Part shown: one piece after another, positions 25,156 to 33,635 of the stretch
Layout of the letters: each line of letters opens with the position of its first letter
How positions within the stretch are numbered: position 1 is the stretch's first letter
NCBI GenBank assembly: GCA_000431135.1
Contig: HF987804.1
Location: forward strand, 1 to 43,544
DNA from: Clostridium sp. CAG:590
GTDB taxonomy: Bacteria; Bacillota; Clostridia; Lachnospirales; Lachnospiraceae
Reading direction: 5' to 3'
Length of the DNA stretch: 43,544 nt
Notes under the pieces: generated by a model
Database searches by the model: none
Told to the model about the DNA's origin: nothing
The model's input: the letters and a program-made list of their open reading frames with translations, nothing else
Translations under genes and position numbers: made by a program

Positions 25156-25184
25156 AGTTTACCATAACATCCCCTGTATTGCAA
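25156..25184 (-). promoter_or_regulatory. Promoter of rpmE
   Basis: On the minus strand TTGCAA (25184-25179) and TAAACT (25161-25156) are 17 bases apart, about 50 bases before the rpmE ribosome site. It lies just past the rho stop, where no clear terminator is seen. Confidence 0.6.
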
Positions 25185-25201
25185 GTATTTTTTATAAAAT
25201 T

Positions 25202-26620
25202 CTATCTTTTCCCCACTGAACGTTTCATCATATTAAGGAACTCCGTGTTACTCTTCGTACGTACAAACATCCGAAGCACTTCTTCGATAGACTCTTCTGC
25301 CCCGTTCCCTGCAAAATCCTTATGCAACAACTCTACAACTTCTTTTTCCAATGGCGTCAGAAGTAAATCATCCCTTCTCGTTCCTGACTTTGCAACATCA
25401 ATCGCCGGAAAAATTCTCTTTTCCTGTAACTTACGATCCAGTACAAGTTCCATATTACCGGTTCCTTTGAACTCCTCAAAAACAACATCATCCATTTTGG
25501 AGCCGGTTTCCACTAATGCAGTTGCCAAAACGGTAAGAGAACCTCCCTCGCGCATATTTCGGGCTGCGCCGAAAAATTTCTTTGGCATATGCAATGCCGC
25601 CGGATCCAATCCACCGGTTAATGTTCTTCCACTCGGTGGAACCGTAAGATTATAAGCTCTTGCCAATCGCGTAATAGAATCCAATAAAATTACAACGTCT
25701 TCCTTATGTTCTACTAATCGTTTGGCACGTTCTAATACCATTTCCGAAACTCTCTTATGGTGTTCCGGCAATTCATCAAATGTAGAATAAATGACTTCCA
25801 CATTCGGTCCTTCTATTGATTCCCGGATATCCGTAACCTCCTCCGGACGTTCATCAATCAGTAATACGATCAAATGCATGTCCCGATAAGTTCTGCTAAT
25901 ACTAATTGCAATCTGCTTCAGCAAGGTAGTTTTACCGGCTTTGGGCGGTGCAACGATCATACCTCTTTGACCTTTTCCAATTGGTGCAAGCAGATCCATG
26001 ATTCGCATGGAAATACTATTCGAATGTGCATTTTCTAATTGAATTCGCTCATTTGGAAAAATCGGAGTCAGATCTTCAAAATTCTTACGTCTCTGTGTCT
26101 CTTCAATTGTATAACCGTTGATACTTCGGATATATAAAAGAGCTGCAAATTTCTCTTTGTCTGTCTTCACTTTCTGATTACCAACAATAATATCTCCGGT
26201 CTTAAGATTGAACTTCTTGATCTGTGCCGGAGAAACATATATATCATGATCTCCCGGTAAATAATTCTCACAACGGATGAATCCAAATCCGTCTGCCATT
26301 ACTTCCAATATGCCGTTTGCTTCTTTTCCACTATCTAAACTGAAATCTACGGAATCTTTTTTTGCTGCCGTTTTCTCTTCCGGCGATTGTTTTTCTGCTT
26401 TTGTTACAGTTGGCTGTTTCTGCGTTTTTTCTACAACCGAACGTTTCTCCACCTTTTCTGCCGTTGCCATTTTAACCGCTTCTTTGCCAGCCTTTTGATG
26501 TCCTTTTACAGCATTTAACAATTGGACCAATTCGCTTTTTTTCATGCCTGTAATTCCTTTAATGCCCAATTCCTTTGCTGCACTCTTCAACTCCTGCAGA
26601 GTCATATCTTCATAATTCAT
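25202..26620 (-). CDS. rho: Transcription termination factor Rho
   Basis: A 472-residue hexameric RNA helicase. An N-terminal Rho_N/SAP-like helix pair (NYEDMTLQELKSAAKELGI, residues 2-20) is followed by a Lys/Glu-rich low-complexity stretch of about 60 residues (about 42-100), a cold-shock RNA-binding domain with GFGFIRCENYLPGDHDIYVSP-type RNP motif, and the ATPase core with Walker A VAPPKAGKTTLLKQ, VLLIDERPEEVTDI and the LDSITRLARAYN region. The low-complexity insert lengthens it beyond the E. coli protein. The start at 26620 has AAAGGAG five bases upstream; the longer frame to 26635 begins inside that site. It is first of the run rho - rpmE. Confidence 0.96.
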   Translation of the reverse strand: MNYEDMTLQELKSAAKELGIKGITGMKKSELVQLLNAVKGHQKAGKEAVKMATAEKVEKRSVVEKTQKQPTVTKAEKQSPEEKTAAKKDSVDFSLDSGKEANGILEVMADGFGFIRCENYLPGDHDIYVSPAQIKKFNLKTGDIIVGNQKVKTDKEKFAALLYIRSINGYTIEETQRRKNFEDLTPIFPNERIQLENAHSNSISMRIMDLLAPIGKGQRGMIVAPPKAGKTTLLKQIAISISRTYRDMHLIVLLIDERPEEVTDIRESIEGPNVEVIYSTFDELPEHHKRVSEMVLERAKRLVEHKEDVVILLDSITRLARAYNLTVPPSGRTLTGGLDPAALHMPKKFFGAARNMREGGSLTVLATALVETGSKMDDVVFEEFKGTGNMELVLDRKLQEKRIFPAIDVAKSGTRRDDLLLTPLEKEVVELLHKDFAGNGAEESIEEVLRMFVRTKSNTEFLNMMKRSVGKR

Positions 26621-26750
26621 GCAAGCTCCTTTCAATTTCCTTCTACACCGAAAAGGAAACTATTGTCCAATTCCTATTCCACTAACTCTTTTATACGTTT
26701 CGGGTAATTCTAGAACATAGATAAGATATATTTGTTAAATAATACTACCG

Positions 26751-26778
26751 ATTATAGCATACTTTCTTTGTTTGTAAA
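26751..26778 (-). promoter_or_regulatory. Promoter of rho
   Basis: On the minus strand TTTACA (26778-26773) and a perfect TATAAT (26756-26751) are 16 bases apart. A leader of about 125 bases precedes the rho ATG, long enough for autogenous control known for rho in other bacteria, though no specific structure was identified. Confidence 0.6.
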
Positions 26779-26812
26779 GTCTTAAATCTCTGTTCACAAT
26801 ACACAAATCCCC

Positions 26813-26841
26813 TTGCACATATACATTTCAAATGGTAATAT
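26813..26841 (+). promoter_or_regulatory. Promoter of malic enzyme gene
   Basis: TTGCAC (26813-26818) and TAATAT (26836-26841) are 17 bases apart, placing transcription start near 26848, about 40 bases before the chosen ATG. This excludes the in-frame TTG at 26813 as a start. Confidence 0.65.
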
Positions 26842-26887
26842 TAAAGATAATGTGTTTTTCACAAATAAAAGAAAAAGGTGGATAAAA

Positions 26888-28039
26888 ATGGACGTTTACG
26901 AAAAATCATTACAACTACATGAACAATGGGCAGGTAAGCTCAGCACTGAGCCAAAATGTCCCGTAAAATCCAGAGAGGATCTCTCACTTGCATATACTCC
27001 CGGTGTAGCAGAACCTTGCCGGAGAATTGCGGACAATCCTGCAGATGTTTATAAATATACACAAAAGGGTAACACTGTTGCCGTTGTTTCCGATGGTAGT
27101 GCTGTTTTAGGTCTGGGTAACATCGGTGCTGCTGCCGCAATGCCCGTCATGGAAGGCAAGGCCGTATTATTCAAATCATTTGGCGATGTAAATGCCGTTC
27201 CGATCTGTTTAGATACACAGGATACCGATGAGATTGTGGAAACCGTTATCCGTATTGCTCCTGCATTTGGAGGAATCAACCTAGAGGATATCTCCGCTCC
27301 CCGTTGTTTTGAGATTGAACAACGTTTAAATGATGCCTTAGACATTCCGGTATTCCATGATGACCAGCACGGAACCGCTATCGTAGTGTTGTCCGGTATC
27401 ATTAACGGTCTACGGATTACCGGTAAGAAGAAGGAAAACTGTAAGGTTGTTGTCAATGGTGCAGGTTCTGCCGGTATTGCGATCACCAAATTACTATTAA
27501 CCTACGGCTTTACCAATGTGATCATGTGCGACCGTAACGGAATTATTCACAAAGATTACGAAGGTCTAAACTGGATGCAGCAGGAAATGCTAAAGGTAAC
27601 CAATTTAGACAACCAGACCGGTACACTTGCTGATGCATTAAAAGGTGCTGATATCTTTGTTGGCGTATCCGCTCCGGGTATCGTATCTGCAGATATGGTT
27701 CGTTCTATGAATTCGGATTCTATCTTATTTGCAATGGCAAACCCAACTCCTGAGATCATGCCGGATGTCGCAAAATCTGCCGGTGCGCGAATTGTCGGAA
27801 CCGGACGTTCTGATTTTCCAAATCAGGTAAATAACGTGGTTGCATTCCCTGGTATTTTCAAGGGTGCATTAGAAGGCCATGCCTCAATCATCACAGAAGA
27901 AATGAAACTTGCTGCAGCAGAAGCCATTGCCGGATTAGTATCAGATGAAGAATTGAACGATGATTTTATTATGCCGGAAGCATTTGATCCTCGCGTAGCA
28001 GCAGTCGTAAGTGAGGCTGTCAAATCTCACATTAAGTAA
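26888..28039 (+). CDS. NAD(P)-dependent malic enzyme
   Basis: A 383-residue short-form bacterial malic enzyme, decarboxylating malate to pyruvate. The substrate region AYTPGVAEPCRRI, the SDGSAVLGLGNIGAAAAMPV segment, the catalytic-lysine and metal-ligand regions EGKAVLFKSF and NLEDISAPRCFEIE, FHDDQHGTAIV and the dinucleotide loop VVNGAGSAGIAITKL are in the expected order. The absence of a C-terminal phosphotransacetylase-like domain makes it the small type. NAD or NADP preference is uncertain. AGGTGG stands eight bases or so before the ATG at 26888. It is followed after 23 bases by a DUF4364 gene on the same transcript and diverges from rho. Confidence 0.95.
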   Translation: MDVYEKSLQLHEQWAGKLSTEPKCPVKSREDLSLAYTPGVAEPCRRIADNPADVYKYTQKGNTVAVVSDGSAVLGLGNIGAAAAMPVMEGKAVLFKSFGDVNAVPICLDTQDTDEIVETVIRIAPAFGGINLEDISAPRCFEIEQRLNDALDIPVFHDDQHGTAIVVLSGIINGLRITGKKKENCKVVVNGAGSAGIAITKLLLTYGFTNVIMCDRNGIIHKDYEGLNWMQQEMLKVTNLDNQTGTLADALKGADIFVGVSAPGIVSADMVRSMNSDSILFAMANPTPEIMPDVAKSAGARIVGTGRSDFPNQVNNVVAFPGIFKGALEGHASIITEEMKLAAAEAIAGLVSDEELNDDFIMPEAFDPRVAAVVSEAVKSHIK

Positions 28040-28062
28040 TAATTATTGGAAACGAGGGTATT

Positions 28063-28581
28063 ATGACAAGTGAAGGATTAGTATTATACAAATTAATGAT
28101 TTTATATATGTTGGATCGTGTAGATTTTCCTTTGACAGGTTCCCAGATTTCCCAATTCATTTTAGATAAAGGTTATACTACTTATTTCAACCTTCAGATT
28201 GCACTGAATGAATTAATTGAAAATGATTTCATCAAACCGACAACGGAGCGAAATCATTCTCTTTACGAGATTACAGATCAGGGAAAAGAAGCATTGGAAT
28301 TGTTTGAATTTAAGATTTCAGATGCCATCAAAATGGATATACTCAATTACTTAAAGGAACAAAAAATTGAATTGCGTAACGAATCGGCAATTTCATCTGA
28401 CTACTATCCTTCCAATAATGAATATATCGCTCAATGCAGCATAAAAGAAAGAAATCAGACATTACTAGAGATCAAGCTGACGGTTCCTACACAGGAACAG
28501 GCAATCCACATATGTGATTCCTGGAAAGAAAAAAGTGAAGATATCTATCAATATCTGATCACACAAATATGGCAGGTGTAA
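28063..28581 (+). CDS. DUF4364 family protein, winged-helix-like
   Basis: A 172-residue protein of the DUF4364 family found in Clostridia. Residues about 8-85 look like a winged helix-turn-helix (LTGSQISQFILDKGYTTYF, then ALNELIENDFIKPT and SLYEITDQGKEALELF), resembling PadR-like modules; the C-terminal half, from about residue 100, is a mixed alpha/beta region of unknown role. Its DNA-binding or target is not known. GAGGG precedes the ATG by about five bases. It shares a transcript with the malic enzyme gene, and the end of its reading frame forms part of the terminator hairpin. Confidence 0.85.
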   Translation: MTSEGLVLYKLMILYMLDRVDFPLTGSQISQFILDKGYTTYFNLQIALNELIENDFIKPTTERNHSLYEITDQGKEALELFEFKISDAIKMDILNYLKEQKIELRNESAISSDYYPSNNEYIAQCSIKERNQTLLEIKLTVPTQEQAIHICDSWKEKSEDIYQYLITQIWQV

Positions 28582-28599
28582 ACACCTGCCATATTTTTA
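28571..28599 (+). terminator. Terminator overlapping the DUF4364 stop codon
   Basis: GGCAGGTGT pairs with ACACCTGCC at 28571-28590 followed by ATATTTTTA. The stem starts inside the last codons of the gene and its stop codon is in the loop region. On the opposite strand it may also stop the ysxC transcript, though the T-run there is weak. Confidence 0.8.
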
Positions 28600-28624
28600 T
28601 GGAATCATTCATCAGACTTCTATT

Positions 28625-29209
28625 CTATTGCATAATCTCTTCAATATAATCCAGTATCTCATCCCGCCCCTGTTTTGTAAGTGCTGAATACGGAAATAAC
28701 AGATCTTCCTTTGCCATCTCTAATTTTGTACGAATGATCTTAATATTCTTCTGAAGCTGAGAGCGTTTGATCTTATCCGCTTTCGTTGCAATAATGACCG
28801 GCGTATATCCATTGTGACATATCCAGTCATACATCATTTTATCATTTGCTGATGGCTCATGCCGGATATCAACCAGTAAAAAAACAAGCACCAATTGCTT
28901 TGAAGTATGAAGATAACGTTCAATCATTTTTCCCCATTTTTCTCTCTCGCTTACGGACACCTTTGCATATCCATAACCCGGCAGATCCACAAAATAAAAA
29001 GAATCATTAATATAATAAAAATTGATCGTCTGCGTCTTACCCGGTTGGGAAGATGTTCTTGCCAATGCCTTTCGATTCAACAGACCGTTGATCAAAGATG
29101 ATTTTCCAACATTTGATTTTCCTGCAAAAGCAATCTCATACCCCTTGTTCTCCGGTAATTTACTTGTAATTCCACACACGGTCTCCAGTTCTGCACTTCT
29201 TATTATCAT
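28625..29209 (-). CDS. ysxC: Ribosome biogenesis GTPase YsxC/EngB
   Basis: A 194-residue GTPase of the EngB/YsxC family used in assembling the large ribosomal subunit. G1 is GKSNVGKSS at residues 30-38, G2 the T in SSQPGKTQTINFY, G3 VDLPGYGYAKVS, G4 ATKADK and G5 near YSALTK. The length fits the family. It begins 15 bases after lon ends, an association of lon with ysxC also found in Bacillus, and closes the tig-clpP-clpX-lon run. It converges on the DUF4364 gene across about 40 bases that hold a terminator. Confidence 0.96.
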   Translation of the reverse strand: MIIRSAELETVCGITSKLPENKGYEIAFAGKSNVGKSSLINGLLNRKALARTSSQPGKTQTINFYYINDSFYFVDLPGYGYAKVSVSEREKWGKMIERYLHTSKQLVLVFLLVDIRHEPSANDKMMYDWICHNGYTPVIIATKADKIKRSQLQKNIKIIRTKLEMAKEDLLFPYSALTKQGRDEILDYIEEIMQ

Positions 29210-29224
29210 CTTCTCTGCTCCTTT

Positions 29225-31567
29225 CTACTGTTTCAAAGCAAATCCTCTTTTTACAATTCCTCCATTGATCACCTGCAACATATCCGACACATAGGTAATC
29301 CGCATTCCCTCTGTGATCTCTGCATCTAATTCAGCAACGTTTTTCTGATTTCTATCCGGAACAAATACCCGTTTGACTCCATCATTTTTCGCAGCTAATA
29401 ATTTTTCCTTCAATCCACCAATCGGAAGCACCTGTCCCTTTAGTGTGATTTCTCCTGTCATTGCCAATAATCCGTCAACCGGTTTGTTCGTAAATGCAGA
29501 ATACATGGCAAGTGCCATCGTGATTCCGGCAGAAGGACCATCTTTCGGCGTTGCCCCTTCCGGCACATGCAGATGCACCTGATGCTTCTCAAAATAATCA
29601 TCCGGCAGTTTCTTGATTTCTGGTAATGTGCGGATATAAGACAATGCAATCTGTGCCGATTCCTTCATCACATCTCCGAGATTGCCTGTCAATACCAATC
29701 CACCTTTCCCATTAAGTACATTCACTTCAACCCGTAAGGTGTCCCCACCAACACTGGTCCATGCAAGTCCGGTTACAACACCGACCTGATCCTCATGTTT
29801 TCTGTCTTCTTCCGAATAAGTCTCTACACCGAGCAGATCACTTAACTTTTTCGGAGTCACATGTAAAGATGTGTACTCATTCGTCAGAATTCCTCTTGCC
29901 GCCTTCTGCATTAAACGTCCGATCATCCGCTCCAAATTACGCACGCCGGCCTCTCTTGTGTAATTACGGATCAATTTATATAACGCTTCGTCTGTGATAC
30001 GGAACTGTCTTCCGTTTAATCCATTCTTTTTACGCTGTTTTGGCACCAGATATAATTTAGCGATCTGCAACTTTTCATTTTCCGTGTAACTGTTTACCTC
30101 GATCAGTTCCATACGATCCCTCAAAGGCTTAGGAATTCCATTGACATCATTTGCTGTCGCAATAAATAATACACCGCTTAAGTCGACCGGAACTTCAAAA
30201 TAATGATCAATAAATCGAGAATTCTGTTCTCCGTCCAGCACTTCCAAAAGTGCAGATGCCGTATCCCCTTTATAATCACTACTCGTCTTATCGATCTCAT
30301 CTAACAGGATCAATGGATTGTTTACTCCTGTTTTCGAAATGGCAGATAATATTCTACCCGGCATCGCCCCAATATAGGTCTTACGGTGCCCGCGGATTTC
30401 TGCCTCATCTCTGACACCACCCAATGCAATTCTTCCATACTCTTTATTCAATGCGGTTGCAATGGAGGTTGCAATAGAGGTTTTTCCTGTTCCCGGAGGA
30501 CCTACCAGACAAAGGATCGGTGCGTCTTTTCTTCCACTAAGATTACGAACCGCAAGATAATCAATAATACGGTCTTTTACCTTCTGCAATCCATAATGAT
30601 CTTTTTCCAACTGATCGATCGCTTTTGGCAGATCTTTGTTCTCCTCTTTCCGTTTACTCCATGGATATTCCAATATTGTCTCAATATAGTTCCGCAAAAC
30701 AGCACTTTCCGAAGAAGAATAAGGGAGATTCTGGAATTTACGGATCTCTTTTTCCAGTTTTTCCTTTACTTCCTGCGGCGGATCTGCCTCATCTAGCTGC
30801 TCTAAATAACGATCTCCCTCATCCGCACTATCTTCCTCTCCTAATTCCTGCCGTATCACTTTCATCTGTTCACGCAGAACATAGTCCTTCTGATTCTTGT
30901 TCACACATTCTTTTAATTTATTGATCAGATCTGTCCGTATTTCTCCAATCTCTATCTCATTGAGTAGAAATGCCAATAACTTCTCTGTCCGTACTTTCAG
31001 ATCTGCCGTCTCTAAAATCTCCTGTTTCTTAAAAACAGCAATGGGTACTGCCTCTGTCAGCAGATCCACCAGCGTTTCCAATGAACGCACTTTTTTGAGT
31101 GTCGTTACAATTGTCTCATTCGTTAAAATACCGTTCTCCCAACATGCCTGAAGCAGTTCTTTCACTGTTTTCAGATATGCTTTGTTTTCTGTTGCGGATA
31201 ATGTATCCTTTACCGTATCAAATTGTGATATCTCCGCCATATGGATTCCTTTTTCATCCAGCGAAATCTCCTCTAATTGTGCCCTATACTGTCCTAATAA
31301 CATCACACGCACAACATTTTTTGGTAATTTCAACATTTGTTTTACCTTCACAACAGTACCAACTCTATATAAATCCTCTACAGAAAATGTATCACCAAGC
31401 TTTGCATCTTTTGCTGTAACAACAAGCAGATCCAGATTCTCATTCATTGCCTTCTCAACTGCCTTCAATGAATCCTCCCGTTGTACATCAATATGTACGC
31501 TGGTCTCCGGTACCATGACCAGATCCCTGAATACCATCATAGGAATTGTGTTCATTTGTTTACTCAT
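29225..31567 (-). CDS. lon: ATP-dependent protease Lon
   Basis: A 780-residue LonA protease. The N-terminal substrate-binding domain spans residues 1 to about 200, a coiled helical region with LREQMKVIRQELGEED follows, the AAA+ ATPase has Walker A VGPPGTGKTS near residue 354 and LILLDEIDKTSSDY, and the proteolytic domain has the Ser-Lys dyad Ser679 (PKDGPSAGITMA) and Lys722 (GGLKEKLLAA). It degrades misfolded and some regulatory proteins in the cytoplasm. GAGG precedes the ATG by seven bases. An 81-base gap after clpX contains a hairpin, so expression may be partly separate from clpX. Confidence 0.97.
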   Translation of the reverse strand: MSKQMNTIPMMVFRDLVMVPETSVHIDVQREDSLKAVEKAMNENLDLLVVTAKDAKLGDTFSVEDLYRVGTVVKVKQMLKLPKNVVRVMLLGQYRAQLEEISLDEKGIHMAEISQFDTVKDTLSATENKAYLKTVKELLQACWENGILTNETIVTTLKKVRSLETLVDLLTEAVPIAVFKKQEILETADLKVRTEKLLAFLLNEIEIGEIRTDLINKLKECVNKNQKDYVLREQMKVIRQELGEEDSADEGDRYLEQLDEADPPQEVKEKLEKEIRKFQNLPYSSSESAVLRNYIETILEYPWSKRKEENKDLPKAIDQLEKDHYGLQKVKDRIIDYLAVRNLSGRKDAPILCLVGPPGTGKTSIATSIATALNKEYGRIALGGVRDEAEIRGHRKTYIGAMPGRILSAISKTGVNNPLILLDEIDKTSSDYKGDTASALLEVLDGEQNSRFIDHYFEVPVDLSGVLFIATANDVNGIPKPLRDRMELIEVNSYTENEKLQIAKLYLVPKQRKKNGLNGRQFRITDEALYKLIRNYTREAGVRNLERMIGRLMQKAARGILTNEYTSLHVTPKKLSDLLGVETYSEEDRKHEDQVGVVTGLAWTSVGGDTLRVEVNVLNGKGGLVLTGNLGDVMKESAQIALSYIRTLPEIKKLPDDYFEKHQVHLHVPEGATPKDGPSAGITMALAMYSAFTNKPVDGLLAMTGEITLKGQVLPIGGLKEKLLAAKNDGVKRVFVPDRNQKNVAELDAEITEGMRITYVSDMLQVINGGIVKRGFALKQ

Positions 31568-31597
31568 GTTCTTTCCTCATTTCACGATTATAGAGAA

Positions 31598-31629
31598 ACG
31601 GAACCTGTAGCATTCGCAACAGATTCCGT
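31598..31629 (-). terminator. Hairpin between clpX and lon
   Basis: On the minus strand ACGGAA/TTCCGT and CTGT/ACAG form a stem over 31629-31598 followed by TTCTCTATAA. It resembles a leaky terminator or attenuator before lon; the tail has few Ts, so partial readthrough is plausible. Confidence 0.5.
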
Positions 31630-31648
31630 ATTCAACATTACTCATAGG

Positions 31649-32941
31649 TTATGCAATCTCACCATTATTCTTCTTCGGATGTCTCTTTATAAAAGATTTG
31701 CGTGGTCTTGGCGAATCCGAATAAACAATCTCCGGTTCTCCCGTTCCTTCCACTGTTTCCTTTGTAATAATGCATTTGGAAATCTCTTCATTCGAAGGAA
31801 CTTCATACATCAGATCCGTCACGCTCTTTTCAATGATCGAACGCAATCCACGGGCACCTGTTTTTCTTTCCATTGTTATCTTCGCAATTGCCCGTAATGC
31901 TTCTTCTTCAAACTCAAGTTCTACACCATCTAATTCAAACAATTTCTTATATTGTTTGCAGATTGCACTCTTTGGCTCTGTCAGAATCCGCATCAATGCT
32001 TCCTCATCTAAGAGATCCAATGTAACGGTTACCGGAACACGTCCAATAAACTCAGGGATTAATCCGTATTTTACAAAATCAGATGGCGTTACCTGTTTTA
32101 ATAATTCACCAACATTCTCATCCGTATTCTCTGCAAGTTCTGCACCGAATCCGATCGACTTCTTACCGATTCGATTCTCAATCACCTTCTCTAATCCATC
32201 AAAGGCACCACCACAGATGAACAAAATATTCGTTGTATCAATCTGAATGAAGTCCTGATGTGGATGTTTTCTGCCACCCTGTGGTGGAACAGAAGCAACC
32301 GTACCCTCAATGATCTTAAGAAGTGCCTGTTGTACGCCCTCGCCGGAAACATCTCTTGTAATTGATACATTCTCCGACTTCTTGGTAATCTTATCAATCT
32401 CATCAATATAGATAATTCCATGCTGTGCACGCTCGATATCATAATCAGCGGCCTGAATGATCTTTAACAGAATATTCTCTACATCTTCACCCACATATCC
32501 GGCTTCTGTTAATGCGGTTGCATCTGCAATTGCAAATGGAACATTTAATAATTTGGCTAATGTCTGTGCCAGATATGTCTTACCGGAACCGGTAGGACCT
32601 ACCATCATAATATTACTTTTTTGCAATTCCACATCAAAATCTTTGTCGGAAAGGATTCTCTTATAATGATTATATACCGCAACAGACAAAACTTTCTTTG
32701 CCTCTTCCTGACCGATCACATACTGATCTAAGAATTCCTTGATCTCCTTCGGTTTCAGTAAGTTAATATCGGTAGACTCATCATAATCTTCTAATTCGTC
32801 CTCAATAATCTCAGAACACACCTCGATACATTCATCACAGATAAATACATTCTGTCCCGCAATCAATTTGCGAACCTGATCCTGTGTTTTATTACAAAAT
32901 GAACAACGTAAAGGCTTTCTGTCATCTCCACGAATTGCCAT
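31649..32941 (-). CDS. clpX: ATP-dependent Clp protease ATP-binding subunit ClpX
   Basis: A 430-residue unfoldase. It begins with a C4 zinc-binding domain (CSFCNKTQDQVRKL, then ICDECIEVC) that selects substrates, followed by AAA+ motifs: Walker A MVGPTGSGKTYLAQ, Walker B IIYIDEIDKI, and the ClpP-docking IGF-type loop in the KKSIGFGAELAE region (residues near 260). It feeds unfolded proteins into ClpP, encoded 30 bases upstream. The end is lysine/arginine-rich (PRKSFIKRHPKKN). It is followed by a hairpin before lon. Confidence 0.97.
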   Translation of the reverse strand: MAIRGDDRKPLRCSFCNKTQDQVRKLIAGQNVFICDECIEVCSEIIEDELEDYDESTDINLLKPKEIKEFLDQYVIGQEEAKKVLSVAVYNHYKRILSDKDFDVELQKSNIMMVGPTGSGKTYLAQTLAKLLNVPFAIADATALTEAGYVGEDVENILLKIIQAADYDIERAQHGIIYIDEIDKITKKSENVSITRDVSGEGVQQALLKIIEGTVASVPPQGGRKHPHQDFIQIDTTNILFICGGAFDGLEKVIENRIGKKSIGFGAELAENTDENVGELLKQVTPSDFVKYGLIPEFIGRVPVTVTLDLLDEEALMRILTEPKSAICKQYKKLFELDGVELEFEEEALRAIAKITMERKTGARGLRSIIEKSVTDLMYEVPSNEEISKCIITKETVEGTGEPEIVYSDSPRPRKSFIKRHPKKNNGEIA

Positions 32942-32971
32942 TGCTACACCTCATTCTCTCTATCTTTCTCT

Positions 32972-33562
32972 TTATTGACGATTCTCAACAACCGAATCAA
33001 TCAATCCATATTCTTTTGCGGCTGCAGCGCTCAACCAATTATCACGATCGGTATCTTTCTCGATCACTTCGTACGGCTTGCCTGTCTCTTTTGCCAAAAT
33101 CTCATTGATTTTCTTCTTTGTATTCAAGATGTGTGCGGTTGTAATCTCCATATCACTTGCCTGGCTTCCACTTGGCATACCACCCATTGGCTGATGGATC
33201 ATAATCTCTGCATTTGGTAATGCCATACGCTTTCCAGGTGTTCCGCCTGCAAGTAAAAATGCGCCCATACTTGCTGCCATGCCAACACAAATTGTAGATA
33301 CATCACACTTAATGTAATTCATTGTATCAAAAATACCAAATCCAGCTGACACAGAACCTCCCGGACTATTGATATACAATGAAATATCTTTTGTCGGATC
33401 TTCTGACTCTAAGAAAAGTAACTGTGCAATTACAAGACTTGCAGTTGTATCATTTACTTCCTCGCCTAAAAATATAATACGGTCCTTTAATAATCTGGAG
33501 TAAATATCATAAGAACGCTCTCCCCTGCTCGTCTGTTCAATGACATAAGGTACCAAACTCAT
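32972..33562 (-). CDS. clpP: ATP-dependent Clp protease proteolytic subunit
   Basis: A 196-residue serine peptidase forming the 14-mer Clp chamber. Catalytic Ser98 (GMAASMGAFLLAGG) and His123 (MIHQPMGG) are clear, with the Asp in the DTDRDN motif near residue 170. INSPGGSVSAGFGIFDTM gives the characteristic substrate-binding segment. The start follows an AGGAGG site. It lies 73 bases after trigger factor, across a stable hairpin, and 30 bases before clpX, the common Firmicutes order. Confidence 0.98.
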   Translation of the reverse strand: MSLVPYVIEQTSRGERSYDIYSRLLKDRIIFLGEEVNDTTASLVIAQLLFLESEDPTKDISLYINSPGGSVSAGFGIFDTMNYIKCDVSTICVGMAASMGAFLLAGGTPGKRMALPNAEIMIHQPMGGMPSGSQASDMEITTAHILNTKKKINEILAKETGKPYEVIEKDTDRDNWLSAAAAKEYGLIDSVVENRQ

Positions 33563-33593
33563 ACAAAATCCTCCTATCTGACTCTCTTATTAT

Positions 33594-33621
33594 ATGGCCC
33601 GCAGCAATCACTGCGAGCCAT
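33594..33621 (-). repeat. Stable hairpin between tig and clpP
   Basis: On the minus strand an 11-pair stem of ATGGCTCGCAG with CTGCGGGCCAT, one G-T wobble, encloses a 6-base loop just after tig. The tail is not T-rich, so it may be an RNA-processing or stability element protecting the tig end rather than a terminator. Confidence 0.55.
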
Positions 33622-33635
33622 CTTTTTGCTAAATA

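Noticed and set aside
26813..26887. Start of malic enzyme at the TTG at 26813
   Set aside because: It coincides with the -35 element of the promoter; the ATG at 26888 has AGGTGG upstream and matches family length.
31182..32246. Plus-strand open frames of 142 and 158 codons opposite lon and clpX
   Set aside because: They are mirror frames of conserved genes with no ribosome sites or recognisable protein motifs.
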